A stretch of 64,000 nucleotides of DNA. It comes from Brucella tritici. GTDB lineage: Bacteria > Pseudomonadota > Alphaproteobacteria > Rhizobiales > Rhizobiaceae. Below, one piece after another: positions 35,718-44,711 of this stretch (positions are counted from its first letter, which is position 1; each line of letters starts with the position of its first letter). Both the position numbers and the translations under genes were made by a program. The notes under the pieces are model-generated. The model was not told the origin of the DNA. It was given only the letters and a program-made list of their open reading frames with translations, and ran no database searches. The stretch covers positions 1 through 64,000 of the forward strand of contig NZ_CADEAR010000001.1 in NCBI RefSeq assembly GCF_902825325.1, in the 5' to 3' direction.

Positions 35718-36035
35718 GAAACACCGCGCTGTTCGATTATCCTGATGAAACTAGCTTTAGCACGACCGCGCGGCAAGGTCCTGCCCCAGGGGAAAGCGAA
35801 AGCTGGATAGTCTTGTTTGTGCACATCGGGATTCGGAATCGCTTTCCTATCAAGGCGTATTCAGTAGTCCAACCAGCATTAAAAACACCAGTTCTGTAAC
35901 GCAACGCGATGAGACGTGTCCCTGACCTGTGATTTTTTGAATTTATGTTGGAGAAACCTCATTTTATGGTGTTGACCAATCCGTAAGTCGCCCTTATGTT
36001 CCGCCGCACTTCCGGGGGCGATTTGCTCCTTCAGG
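35718..36035. other. Intergenic region before tRNA-Lys
   Basis: About 320 bases. The right part carries the tRNA-Lys promoter; the left part must carry the hydrolase promoter. I see no additional gene. Confidence 0.5.
35972..36000 (+). promoter_or_regulatory. Sigma70 promoter of tRNA-Lys
   Basis: TTGACC (35972-35977), a 17-base spacer and TATGTT (35995-36000). Start would be near 36007, some 30 bases before the tRNA. Confidence 0.65.
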
Positions 36036-36111
36036 GAGCGCGTAGCTCAGCCGGTAGAGCAACTGACTTTTAATCAGTAGGTCCAGGGTTCGAATCCCTG
36101 CGCGCTCACCA
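36036..36111 (+). tRNA. tRNA-Lys (TTT anticodon)
   Basis: The acceptor stem GAGCGCG pairs with CGCGCTC; D-arm GCTCAGCCGGTAGAGC; anticodon loop CTTTTAA with anticodon TTT; T-arm AGGGTTCGAATCCCT; CCA is encoded. Length 76. Confidence 0.97.
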
Positions 36112-36182
36112 CTTCTTCCTCCAGTTTGTTCGTTTCACCTTTGTCGCAGTGACTTTGTTCAGCAAGAATGTCATGAGTTATC

Positions 36183-36581
36183 ATGACCTTGCGTAGACGA
36201 ATTATTGGCGATCGGTCGGATACAGCCCTTTGGGTCGTATCGATGGCGCTTGTTATTCTTCTACAGGGGCTGGTAACGGCTTATGCGCAAGCTTCCATGG
36301 CTGCGTGGAGTGCTGACCCTTCATCTGTGATCTGTTCGGTTCACTCGACGCCGGTCGATGCAGAGGCTCCCCTGAAGGACCTCGCCAGGCATTGCTGCTC
36401 GACCCTGTGTCAGGCTGCATGTGCTATCGGAACCGGGCTGATGGAGCAACCAGTCGCGGTATCTTTCGATTCGATTGTTACGAAAGACACTGTCGCTTTT
36501 TCTTTGGCCGTTCGTGCCCCTCCTGGCCAGTTTGTTACGGCTACGCGGGCCAGAGGCCCGCCCAGTTTGCACGATCTTTGA
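36183..36581 (+). CDS. DUF2946-like Cys/His-containing exported protein
   Basis: A 132-residue protein with an N-terminal signal/anchor (WVVSMALVILLQGLVTAYAQA) and a region with conserved-looking Cys and His residues: C51, H54, H70, C71, C72, C76 and C80, ending in ATRARGPPSLHDL. The ARGPP ending and the CC-x3-C pattern are typical of DUF2946 proteins, found beside metal or siderophore uptake genes. The ribosome site is poor. A PepSY membrane protein follows 150 bases downstream, supporting a metal-related role, though this is inference. Confidence 0.7.
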   Translation: MTLRRRIIGDRSDTALWVVSMALVILLQGLVTAYAQASMAAWSADPSSVICSVHSTPVDAEAPLKDLARHCCSTLCQAACAIGTGLMEQPVAVSFDSIVTKDTVAFSLAVRAPPGQFVTATRARGPPSLHDL

Positions 36582-36633
36582 AAAACGAAGCCGCCGCTCC
36601 GCGACGGCAATTTCATATCGTTTGGAGATATCG

Positions 36634-36735
36634 ATGCAAAACCATCGTCCTATCGTGGTGGCCGAGGCTGGCTGCACACGCAATTGCACAAATCATGCGC
36701 TGCGCTTCCCTCTATGTTCAAGGAGGGTTCCATGA
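36634..36735 (+). CDS. 33-residue Cys-containing ORF coupled to PepSY gene
   Basis: A short frame encodes MQNHRPIVVAEAGCTRNCTN followed by HALRFPLCSRRVP. ATG 36634 has GGAG eight bases upstream, and the stop overlaps the ATG of the next gene (ATGA at 36732-36735). It contains Cys14, Cys18 and Cys28. It may be a regulatory leader peptide or a real microprotein of the DUF2946-PepSY module. It is shorter than common gene-calling limits. Confidence 0.45.
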   Translation: MQNHRPIVVAEAGCTRNCTNHALRFPLCSRRVP

Positions 36736-38135
36736 CGGATATGCTTCTTGAAGGAAAAGGTGAGGCACACGTACAGCATAATGCCACGAGTTCTACGAGC
36801 TCCGGCTTCCACGCCTTTGTCACACGACTTCATTTCTATGTCGGCCTGTTTGTAGGTCCTTTTATTCTGATCGCAACTGTGACAGGCACACTTTATGTCC
36901 TCACGCCGCAGCTCGAAAATTATATCTATCGTGACCAGTTGCGTACCGCGTCGCTTGGAACAGTGCAGCCGCTGACAGAACAGGTGAAGGTGGCCGAGGC
37001 CTATATAGGCGATGGCCCAAGACTTTTCGCCGTGAGGCCCTCAGCCGGTCCGGGCTGGAACACACGGGTTATGTTCAACCAGCCTGGATTGGGAGAATCT
37101 GAAAGTCGGGCAGTTTTCGTTGATCCCGTCACACTGGCAGTGAAAGGTGATCTCGTCGCCTATGGCACAAGTGGAACATTGCCGTTTCGAGCGGCAATTG
37201 ACTATTTGCACCGCAATCTCATGCTCGGGAACTTCGGGCGTTATTACAGCGAACTTGCGGCATCCTGGCTTTGGATAGCAGCTCTCGGTGGTGTGTTGCT
37301 TTGGTGGTGGAAGCGGGATATCCGGCGAAAACAACAACAAACGAAAAACCAGCACCTGAAGACCCGCCGTTTTCACGGTCAGGTCGGTATCTGGATCGCT
37401 GTCGGGCTTTTGTTCCTTTCGGCAACCGGCATGACGTGGTCGCAACTGGCCGGTGGAAGAATTGACCAGTTCAGAGCAGCGGTTGGTTGGATTACGCCGT
37501 CGGTCTCAACCGCCCTGAATAAGGCAACAGATTCCAAGCAAGAACATAGCGCACATCAAGGCCATGGCGATACGTCGGTGCCGTCCAGCACGAGTGATGT
37601 GAAGGACTATGTTGGACAGCTGGATAACGTTTATCTGGCTTCGCGACAGGCGGGGCTGGACTCACCCATGGTCGAAATTCGGGTGCCCCGTTCATCGGAT
37701 CAAGGCTGGCTGGTGCGTGAATATGATCGGTCCTGGCCGACGCAAGTAGATACGATTGTTCTGGATCCAAGCGATATGGGTGTTATCAGCCGTGCAGATT
37801 TTGAAACCTTTCCCATCATCGCAAAATTGATCCGCTGGGGCATCGATCTTCATATGGGCATCCTGTTCGGGATCGCCAATCAAATTGTGATGGCTGGACT
37901 TGGCTTGGCGCTCATTGTGATGATCGTTTACGGCTATCGCATCTGGTGGCAGCGGCGCCCACCGGCGGGATCGAAGCCGAGAACATTGATCGCAAGCTGG
38001 AAGCGCCTCTCTGTCGCGCAGCAAGTCGGGGTTGTAATCGCTTCTCTTGCTATCGGCTGGGCTTTGCCGCTGATCGGAATCAGTCTGATTGCATTCCTGT
38101 TGGTTGATTATGCGCGTTGGCAACTTGAGGGTTGA
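36732..38135 (+). CDS. PepSY-associated transmembrane protein
   Basis: A 467-residue inner-membrane protein with four main membrane helices: FHAFVTRLHFYVGLFVGPFI (about 27-60), YYSELAASWLWIAALGGVLLWW (about 185-205), HGQVGIWIAVGLLFLSATG (about 225-245) and GILFGIANQIVMAGLGLALI (about 375-400), plus a C-terminal pair. PepSY-type periplasmic segments lie between. Membrane His residues in HFYVG, RFHGQ and DLHMG fit haem- or metal-linked electron transfer as proposed for siderophore-iron reductase-like members. A His-rich patch (EHSAHQGHGD) sits in one loop. ATG 36732 has AGGAGG upstream. Confidence 0.85.
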   Translation: MTDMLLEGKGEAHVQHNATSSTSSGFHAFVTRLHFYVGLFVGPFILIATVTGTLYVLTPQLENYIYRDQLRTASLGTVQPLTEQVKVAEAYIGDGPRLFAVRPSAGPGWNTRVMFNQPGLGESESRAVFVDPVTLAVKGDLVAYGTSGTLPFRAAIDYLHRNLMLGNFGRYYSELAASWLWIAALGGVLLWWWKRDIRRKQQQTKNQHLKTRRFHGQVGIWIAVGLLFLSATGMTWSQLAGGRIDQFRAAVGWITPSVSTALNKATDSKQEHSAHQGHGDTSVPSSTSDVKDYVGQLDNVYLASRQAGLDSPMVEIRVPRSSDQGWLVREYDRSWPTQVDTIVLDPSDMGVISRADFETFPIIAKLIRWGIDLHMGILFGIANQIVMAGLGLALIVMIVYGYRIWWQRRPPAGSKPRTLIASWKRLSVAQQVGVVIASLAIGWALPLIGISLIAFLLVDYARWQLEG

Positions 38136-38160
38136 AAATCCGCTGTCGGCTGAACCATCA

Positions 38161-38191
38161 AACTGGCGTCCGTCATGCGGATGCCAGTTTC
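38161..38191. terminator. Hairpin between convergent PepSY and acvB genes
   Basis: AAACTGGCGTCCG and CGGATGCCAGTTT form a 13-base stem with one G-U pair and a TCATG loop. It stands 25 bases after the PepSY stop and 11 bases beyond the acvB stop. There is no T-tract, so termination may be partial. Confidence 0.55.
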
Positions 38192-38201
38192 GACAGAGCT
38201 G

Positions 38202-39614
38202 TCAACTGGCTGGCCGTGGTGGCAATCCAGCGCGGGCACGCATCTTTTCAAGCAAGCTGGCGGCAATAGGCTCATAGTTTTCATCAAAGTGATGACCGCC
38301 TGCCAGTTTCATGACTTCCATGCCTTTCAGCTCTGTAGCAGTACAGGCGGTATCGTCTTCTTCTTCGCCGTAAACACAAACCACCCGGTCAAGCGGAATG
38401 GTCGAAATGGCCGGAACAACATCCTTGTCGCCATCCATTCCAAGCCAGCCCTCGATGGATACCTGAAAGGTCGTCGTTGTTTCGACACCGAGAAGCCCGA
38501 TCATTTTCGTCCGGTCCTGTATGGTGGGGTCGAGATATTTCCACGCAAAGGGGAATGTATCGGCACCGAACGAATAACCCAGGACTGCAACCGGCAATTT
38601 GTTCGTTGGGTCTGCCTTCTTGATCATGGCCGTCGTGTCATTGGCTATTTCTTCCGGCGTTCGCTCTGACCAGAAATAGCGCAGCGAATCGACGCCAATG
38701 ACGTGAACGCCATGAGCCTGCAGCCATTCACCAATGGATTTGTCGAGGTCGCGCCAGCCGCCATCGCCCGAATAGAAAACCGCAACCATTTCGGCTTTCC
38801 CACCCTTTGCGGGAAGGTCTACGATAGGCAGGGCTTCATTCTTGGCATCCTGATCCGCCATGGCAACGACATTGTCGACGGCCATTTTCAGACGTGCCGG
38901 AAACTCGGGCGCGGATTGGAGCACGGCGAAATTTTCCTGCCGGGCCGTAACCGGATTGTTTGTCGGCGATCCGGCGGGGCTGATCACAAGGGCAGGGGCC
39001 GGAATGGCGGCATTGAAGCCGTAGGTGAAGCCACCATCGGGAGCCTTGGTTGCATCAGCTTTCTCCGTGCACGAAGGCAAACGGGTCTTGGCCGGAACAG
39101 GATCAAGCGACACAGCACCAGCAATGGTCGCATCCGGTGAATCCGAGGCAGCCGCGTAAGCGATAGTGCCCCCCTGTCCAATACCTGCCAGGACAGGGTG
39201 AAAATAGACGCCTAGATCAAGCCCGCGTAAGGCTTCCTTGGCGATGGCTTCGAAATCGGAGTCCAGATAGTTGCACTCGCCGTCCTCCTTATCGAGCGCG
39301 GCGCGCCATGGGCCAAGCTCGACGGGCAGAACGATCATGTTCCGGGCAAGCATGGCATCCATGAACTTTTTTTCGCGATCACCGATGCCGCCGTCGTCGC
39401 TCAGCAGAATCGCAAGGCCGACGGGGTCGTTCTTCGGCATATAAACCGGAATATTGGATAGTCTTTCAGCGCTTGCATGGATAACCGGTTCGTCGGAATC
39501 GGTTATTTTCGTCCAGAGCCTTGCAATTTTACCGGTGTGCATCGCGCCGTAAACGCCCGCAGCAGCCACCAGAACCAATCCGAGCACAGTAAAGAGAACA
39601 CGTCTTTTCGTCAT
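38202..39614 (-). CDS. acvB: AcvB/VirJ-family periplasmic lysyl-phosphatidylglycerol hydrolase
   Basis: A 470-residue exported protein with an N-terminal signal/anchor (5-25). Two related alpha/beta-hydrolase halves are seen: the first has [13 protein letters not shown] and [11 protein letters not shown], the second [13 protein letters not shown] and [11 protein letters not shown] with nucleophile Ser348. The first half lacks the nucleophilic Ser (Gln instead). In Agrobacterium AcvB hydrolyses lysyl-phosphatidylglycerol made by LpiA and is needed for virulence and acid tolerance. The start overlaps the lpiA stop by four bases. Confidence 0.9.
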   Translation of the reverse strand: MTKRRVLFTVLGLVLVAAAGVYGAMHTGKIARLWTKITDSDEPVIHASAERLSNIPVYMPKNDPVGLAILLSDDGGIGDREKKFMDAMLARNMIVLPVELGPWRAALDKEDGECNYLDSDFEAIAKEALRGLDLGVYFHPVLAGIGQGGTIAYAAASDSPDATIAGAVSLDPVPAKTRLPSCTEKADATKAPDGGFTYGFNAAIPAPALVISPAGSPTNNPVTARQENFAVLQSAPEFPARLKMAVDNVVAMADQDAKNEALPIVDLPAKGGKAEMVAVFYSGDGGWRDLDKSIGEWLQAHGVHVIGVDSLRYFWSERTPEEIANDTTAMIKKADPTNKLPVAVLGYSFGADTFPFAWKYLDPTIQDRTKMIGLLGVETTTTFQVSIEGWLGMDGDKDVVPAISTIPLDRVVCVYGEEEDDTACTATELKGMEVMKLAGGHHFDENYEPIAASLLEKMRARAGLPPRPAS

Positions 39615-42229
39615 TTGCGGATGAACTCCAATGGGCTGCCATTGATAAGGGTTGTGGCATCAAGAAGTGCGCGCGGGGTCTCAAGCCCGCCGGGGCAAAC
39701 CATGTAATGAGGAGTCCAGACTGGATCGAATTTCTCCTTGAAAGCTTTTAGGCCGTCAAAGTGATAAAGATCAGCGCCGCGCTTGTAGATGAAGGAACCG
39801 AAACGGTTCCATCGGGATGCCAGCCTGCTGCCGCTCAGACCGGAAAGCGGGGCGGCGCCAAGATTGAACCACTTGTAACCTTCTTCCTTGCTGGCCATCA
39901 GCAGTTTTGCAAACAGCGCGTCCATCAGGAGCTTGTGCACGTTCGGCATATAGCGCATGAGGTCGACAGTAATTTCATGTTTATCCGCACCACGCCACAT
40001 ATTGGCGAACGCCACGATTTCTCCGTTACTTTTCAAGACGGCGACATCGAAACGTTTCATATATTCGTCATCGAAGTAACCCAGCGAGAACCCCTTTTCG
40101 CTGCCCGATTTGAAATCGAGCCAAGCGTTGGAAATCTCTCGCAGGCGAGGAATGAGCGGAGGCACGTCGGCTGCCGGGATGATTTCAAACGTCAGGCCGT
40201 CCTTGTCGATCTTGCGGTCGGCGTAGCGGAATGGCTGGCGACGGGGCCCGTCGAGCGAGAAATTGGTGAGGTCGACGCGAGCCACTTCACCGAGCTTCAG
40301 TGCAACCAGTCCCATATCCAGAAACAGCGGCAGGCTTTGCGGGCCAACGCCATAAAATACGGTTCGCAAGGCAAGCTTGTCAGCCAGCGCGTGAAATGAC
40401 CATGCAAGCTCCCTGGCCGTCTGTTCGCTGCCGATAGGGTCGCCAAGCGCAATCAGGCTGCCGCCGGATTGCGCATACATGATGAAGGCGCTGTTGTCAG
40501 GAGCGAGAAGGAACTGCTTGTCTCCAAGCAGTGCCAGTGCCGCATCTGTGTGCGGCCATCGAGCGACCAGTTCGGGCACGGCATCGGGTATAGAATAATC
40601 CACCTTCCGTTTGCGGTGACCGTTTCGGTTGATAAGCGAATAGAGGCCGGCGGCGGCGACCACGGCAAAGACAAGCACAGTCGCCCGCAGAAACCGGGGT
40701 GCGTTGCCGTTCCAAGCGAAATCCCACCAGAGGTCATTGGAATATTCCACATGCCGATAGACGAAAAAGCCAAGCCATGTGGAAACGAGGACGGTTGTAC
40801 CGACGGTCGCAATCCAGTTCCAGCTCAAGTCGAACGGCCCGGAAATGGGTCGTCGATAGAACGAATCCCTGAACCCCCAGAGCGTGAAGGCGAAAATGCA
40901 GAGAATGGTCGCTTCCTCCCAGTCGAGGCCCTTAGCCAGGGAAAAGGCAGCGCCACTGAGGAGAAGGATCAGTGCGGCCACCCACGCTCGCGCAAGCCGC
41001 TTCGACAGGCCACGCGCCACGATGAGCAGCGCAACGCCGACGAGGCTGGCAGCAAGATGCGACATCTCCATGAGAGATTCAGGAACGATGTCGGAGAGGA
41101 CTTCCACGCGGTAGCGAAGGTCCGGCGTTGCACCGGAAATGAGAAGGATGATGCCGCCAAGAAAGATGATACTGGCAGAAAGACTCGGGATAAGCGGTTC
41201 CACCAGACGTTTGGCGAAGCGCGCCTGTTTGCCGAGCATATGGCGACGGCGCATGATCTCCCATATGAGAATGCCTGCCGTCGCCACAACAAGCGGCAAA
41301 ACGGTGTAGATAAGCCGGTACGCGAGAAGTCCTGCAATGGCATCCGGTTTTCCGCCCAGGCCAAGGCCCGCAATGATCGTCGCCTCAAAAGCTCCAAGAC
41401 CACCTGGAGCATGACTGGCAATGCCGAGCACAATGGCGATCACATAAACCAGTGCAAATACTGCAAAGCTTGGCACTGCATCGGCAGGCATGAGGACATA
41501 GAGAGTAGCAGCTGCAGCACCCACATCCACCAGTCCGGCAAAAATCTGGGTCAGCGCGCCTTTGGAATTCGGCAGGCGCAAGCTGAACGAGCCTATCGTG
41601 AAGCTGCGCTGTTCATGCGACAGCCAGTAGATCAGCCAGCCGATACCGCCCAGAATGGCGATGCCAGCGACAATATCTATGCGGGAATCGATGGCGGAGA
41701 GCCATGGAACATCTTGCGGGTCAATGAGAAGTGCCGCACCGACCATAATAATCAGCGCGAACCAGATGGCGAACCACGATGTTCCAACGATCTTGCCTAT
41801 ATCGGCGAGACTGACGCCTTCGGCCGCGTAGATGCGATAACGCAGAGCGCCTCCGGTCAGCAGGGAAAAGCCGAGCGCGTTGGAGATGGCGTAACCGGCT
41901 GCACCGGCCACGGCGGCAATACGGCGCGGTATCTGGTTGGGCGCAATCGTATCCACTGCCACAACGTCATAGAGAGCAACGGCTGCATAGCTCACCGCCG
42001 TGAAGAGCACAGCCAGACCAAGCGTCATCCATGATATGTTGTGAAAGGCTGCGAGCGTTTCCGTGCGAGACGTGTGCTGAAGCAGATTCTCCAGCACATA
42101 GATCGCCAGCAACGCAATCGCGATGCCGGCTATCGGAAACAGGAAATGTTGGTAGCGTTTGAACCAGCCCGAATGTCTTGTCGACGCCGCAGATGGTGTT
42201 GAAGGCACTTCATCATCAATAAGGCTCAT
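39611..42229 (-). CDS. lpiA: Lysyl-phosphatidylglycerol synthase LpiA/MprF
   Basis: An 872-residue MprF-type enzyme: about 14 membrane segments forming the flippase domain (1-540) and a cytosolic DUF2156 GNAT-like domain (560-870; [34 protein letters not shown]) that transfers lysine or another amino acid from tRNA to phosphatidylglycerol. This lowers surface negative charge and helps acid and cationic-peptide resistance. ATG 42229 gives [16 protein letters not shown]; the frame runs upstream to 42598, but that extra part has no family resemblance. Followed by acvB in an overlapping operon. Confidence 0.93.
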   Translation of the reverse strand: MSLIDDEVPSTPSAASTRHSGWFKRYQHFLFPIAGIAIALLAIYVLENLLQHTSRTETLAAFHNISWMTLGLAVLFTAVSYAAVALYDVVAVDTIAPNQIPRRIAAVAGAAGYAISNALGFSLLTGGALRYRIYAAEGVSLADIGKIVGTSWFAIWFALIIMVGAALLIDPQDVPWLSAIDSRIDIVAGIAILGGIGWLIYWLSHEQRSFTIGSFSLRLPNSKGALTQIFAGLVDVGAAAATLYVLMPADAVPSFAVFALVYVIAIVLGIASHAPGGLGAFEATIIAGLGLGGKPDAIAGLLAYRLIYTVLPLVVATAGILIWEIMRRRHMLGKQARFAKRLVEPLIPSLSASIIFLGGIILLISGATPDLRYRVEVLSDIVPESLMEMSHLAASLVGVALLIVARGLSKRLARAWVAALILLLSGAAFSLAKGLDWEEATILCIFAFTLWGFRDSFYRRPISGPFDLSWNWIATVGTTVLVSTWLGFFVYRHVEYSNDLWWDFAWNGNAPRFLRATVLVFAVVAAAGLYSLINRNGHRKRKVDYSIPDAVPELVARWPHTDAALALLGDKQFLLAPDNSAFIMYAQSGGSLIALGDPIGSEQTARELAWSFHALADKLALRTVFYGVGPQSLPLFLDMGLVALKLGEVARVDLTNFSLDGPRRQPFRYADRKIDKDGLTFEIIPAADVPPLIPRLREISNAWLDFKSGSEKGFSLGYFDDEYMKRFDVAVLKSNGEIVAFANMWRGADKHEITVDLMRYMPNVHKLLMDALFAKLLMASKEEGYKWFNLGAAPLSGLSGSRLASRWNRFGSFIYKRGADLYHFDGLKAFKEKFDPVWTPHYMVCPGGLETPRALLDATTLINGSPLEFIRK

Positions 42230-42408
42230 AGGAACGTCGTCCGGTTGGAGCAATATATTATAAATCGCGCAATGATCTCGATTTAGGGCGAACTTGTGTT
42301 CGAGCGAGATGCCGCATTGAAAATATTCTAAGTAGAGCAGAAGTTGGTCTATATAAGCCTGCGGTCGGGCCAGACCGCAAGTGATTTGATAGATTGAAAG
42401 AGGTATTG

Positions 42409-43182
42409 GTGCTCGATATTTCATATATGACCGCAGCCGGAGCCGGTGCGTTGTCGTTTCTCTCTCCCTGCGTCCTTCCGCTGGTGCCACCCTATCTGTG
42501 TTATATGGCGGGTGTGAGTGTTGAAGATTTTCGTGCAGAGAAGGCGACAACCGTCGCGGCAGCACCTTCTGCGCGCCGTTCCTTGGCATTTGCGGCAATT
42601 TGCTTCGTTCTCGGTTTCACAACGGTTTTCGTGGCGCTTGGTGCCGGAGCGTCTTCCATCGGCGCCTTCCTGCGCGCATGGCAGCAGGAGATCGCAATCG
42701 TTGCAGGTGTCGTCATCATTTTGATGGGACTGAATTTCCTTGGCATTCTGCGTCTTTCATTCCTGTCCCGCGAAGCGCGGTTTCAGGCACGCAATGCCCC
42801 TGCATCGCCGCTTGGAGCCTATGTCATGGGGCTGGCATTCGCCTTCGGCTGGACGCCGTGCATCGGGCCTGTTCTTGGGCCGATCCTGACGCTTGCAGGT
42901 GGCAGCAGCACAGTCGGCGAAGGCGCGTTACTGCTTGCGACCTATTCGCTCGGCCTTGGCATTCCGTTTTTGATTGCTGCCCTTTTTTCCGGCGCATTCA
43001 TGCGGTTTCTTTCGCGTTTCCGGGTGCATCTCGGCAAGGTGGAAAAAGCGATGGGCGCGCTTCTGGTCGTAGCGGGTATTCTGTTCTTGACGGGTGGCAT
43101 GCAATCCTTCTCGTACTGGATGCTTGAAACCTTTCCGGCACTAGGACAAATCGAAGGTCTTTTCCTGAAGACCGGCGCGTAA
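42409..43182 (+). CDS. ccdA: Cytochrome c biogenesis protein CcdA
   Basis: A 257-residue thiol-disulfide transporter with six membrane helices. The redox Cys pair is Cys21 in [13 protein letters not shown] and the Cys in [13 protein letters not shown]. It passes electrons from cytosolic thioredoxin to periplasmic partners for haem attachment to cytochrome c. There is no ATG near the N-terminus. GTG 42409 has AGAGG five bases upstream; TTG 42394 or TTG 42406 are alternatives. glmU follows on the same strand after 59 bases. Confidence 0.9.
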   Translation: MLDISYMTAAGAGALSFLSPCVLPLVPPYLCYMAGVSVEDFRAEKATTVAAAPSARRSLAFAAICFVLGFTTVFVALGAGASSIGAFLRAWQQEIAIVAGVVIILMGLNFLGILRLSFLSREARFQARNAPASPLGAYVMGLAFAFGWTPCIGPVLGPILTLAGGSSTVGEGALLLATYSLGLGIPFLIAALFSGAFMRFLSRFRVHLGKVEKAMGALLVVAGILFLTGGMQSFSYWMLETFPALGQIEGLFLKTGA

Positions 43183-43241
43183 GTTTTCATAGACGCTTTG
43201 GTGCTATGAGCGAAGATCATCTCAATTTTCTGGACGATATC

Positions 43242-44606
43242 ATGACAGACCGTTCCTGCCTTTCCATCGTACTTGCCGCTGGTGAAGGCACACGCATGAA
43301 ATCCAGCCTGCCGAAAGTGTTGCATCAGGTGGCAGGCCTGCCGCTGGTTTCTCACGTGGTCAAGGCAGTTCAGGGCACCGGCAAAAGTGACGTTGCGCTG
43401 GTCGTAGGGCGTGGTGCAGAGGATGTGCGTGCTGCGGTGGAAAAAAATGCAGGCCCGGTGTCGGCTTTCGAGCAGAAGGAACGTCTCGGTACAGCACACG
43501 CTGTCCTGGCAGCGCGCGTAGCAATTGAGCGCGGCTATGACGATCTGCTGATCGTTTTCGGTGACACGCCGCTGATCGAGGCGCAATCTTTGCAAAAGGC
43601 CCGTGAACGACTGTCCGATGGTGCCGATGTCGTTGTTATCGGTTTTCGCACGGATAATCCGTACGGCTATGGTCGTCTGATCGAGGAGGGCGACCAACTT
43701 GTCGCCATCGTCGAGGAGAAGGAAGCAACAGAAGCGCAAAAACTGATCGGTTTCTGCAATGGTGGGCTGATGGCCGTTCGCGGTCAACACGCTCTGGCGC
43801 TTCTGGATGCGGTGGGCAATGACAACGCCAAGGGTGAATATTACCTCACCGATATCGTCGCCATCGCCCATGGCAAGGGTATGAACGTGACTGCCATCGA
43901 AGTGCCGGTCGATAACGTCATCGGCATCAACAATCGTGTTGAACTGGCCGAAGCAGAAACCATCTGGCAACAGCGCAAGCGCCGCGAGATGATGCTTGCA
44001 GGCGTGACGCTTATCGCTCCGGAAACTGTATTCTTTTCGCACGACACGCTTATCGAGGCGGATGTCGTCATTGAACCGAACGTCTTCTTCGGTCCTCATG
44101 TGCGTGTGTCGACAGGCGCCTTGATCCATTCGTTCTCGCATATGGAAGGTGCCGATGTTGGTCCGAAGGCGGAGATAGGACCATTTGCGCGCCTGCGTCC
44201 CGGCGCAAATCTTGGTGAGAAAACCAAGGTTGGCAATTTCTGCGAGGTGAAGAATGCCACGGTGCATAAAGGTGCGAAGATCAATCACCTGACCTATATC
44301 GGCGATGCGACAGTCGGCGCATCCAGCAATATCGGTGCAGGTACGATCACCTGCAATTACGACGGTTATAACAAATACAAAACGGTGATTGGCGAGAACG
44401 CATTCATCGGGTCGAACAGTTCGCTGGTTGCTCCGGTAGAAATTGGCGACAATGCGTATATCGCGTCGGGCAGCACGATTACCGACGATGTTCCAGCCGA
44501 TGCATTGGCCTTTGGTCGCGCTCGGCAGGAAACGAAAGAGGGGCGTGCGAAGCTCCTGCGAGAGAAGTACGCCGCCATCAAAGCGGCTAAAACCTCCACC
44601 AAATGA
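43242..44606 (+). CDS. glmU: Bifunctional GlcN-1-P acetyltransferase / GlcNAc-1-P uridyltransferase
   Basis: A 454-residue GlmU that makes UDP-GlcNAc for peptidoglycan and lipid A. N-terminal pyrophosphorylase: [25 protein letters not shown] and YYLTD. C-terminal left-handed beta helix with acetyl-CoA site: [22 protein letters not shown] and [13 protein letters not shown] 43242 gives the family N-terminus [11 protein letters not shown]; an ATG at 43206 would add 12 residues. glmS follows after 105 bases. Confidence 0.96.
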   Translation: MTDRSCLSIVLAAGEGTRMKSSLPKVLHQVAGLPLVSHVVKAVQGTGKSDVALVVGRGAEDVRAAVEKNAGPVSAFEQKERLGTAHAVLAARVAIERGYDDLLIVFGDTPLIEAQSLQKARERLSDGADVVVIGFRTDNPYGYGRLIEEGDQLVAIVEEKEATEAQKLIGFCNGGLMAVRGQHALALLDAVGNDNAKGEYYLTDIVAIAHGKGMNVTAIEVPVDNVIGINNRVELAEAETIWQQRKRREMMLAGVTLIAPETVFFSHDTLIEADVVIEPNVFFGPHVRVSTGALIHSFSHMEGADVGPKAEIGPFARLRPGANLGEKTKVGNFCEVKNATVHKGAKINHLTYIGDATVGASSNIGAGTITCNYDGYNKYKTVIGENAFIGSNSSLVAPVEIGDNAYIASGSTITDDVPADALAFGRARQETKEGRAKLLREKYAAIKAAKTSTK

Positions 44607-44625
44607 ATCATCCAATTGTTTAAGC

Positions 44626-44652
44626 GAACGGCGATCCTCTGGGTTGCCGTTC
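44626..44652 (+). terminator. Hairpin between glmU and glmS
   Basis: GAACGGC and GCCGTTC pair across a 13-base loop, 20 bases after the glmU stop. There is only a weak T content after it, so it may be an attenuator or partial terminator between the two genes. Confidence 0.35.
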
Positions 44653-44711
44653 TGCGTTAGAATCTTTAAACCGCGAAGCAACGCGCCTGAACGCTGGATT
44701 TGGAGCAGCCT

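Noticed and set aside
40469-42034. 521-codon plus-strand open frame
   Set aside because: Antisense to lpiA; composition (Arg/His/Asp-rich, no fold motifs) is that of a shadow frame.
42230-42598. N-terminal extension of the lpiA frame
   Set aside because: The extra 123 residues have no membrane or LpiA-like character, and the family start is at 42229. The stretch contains the upstream region of ccdA.
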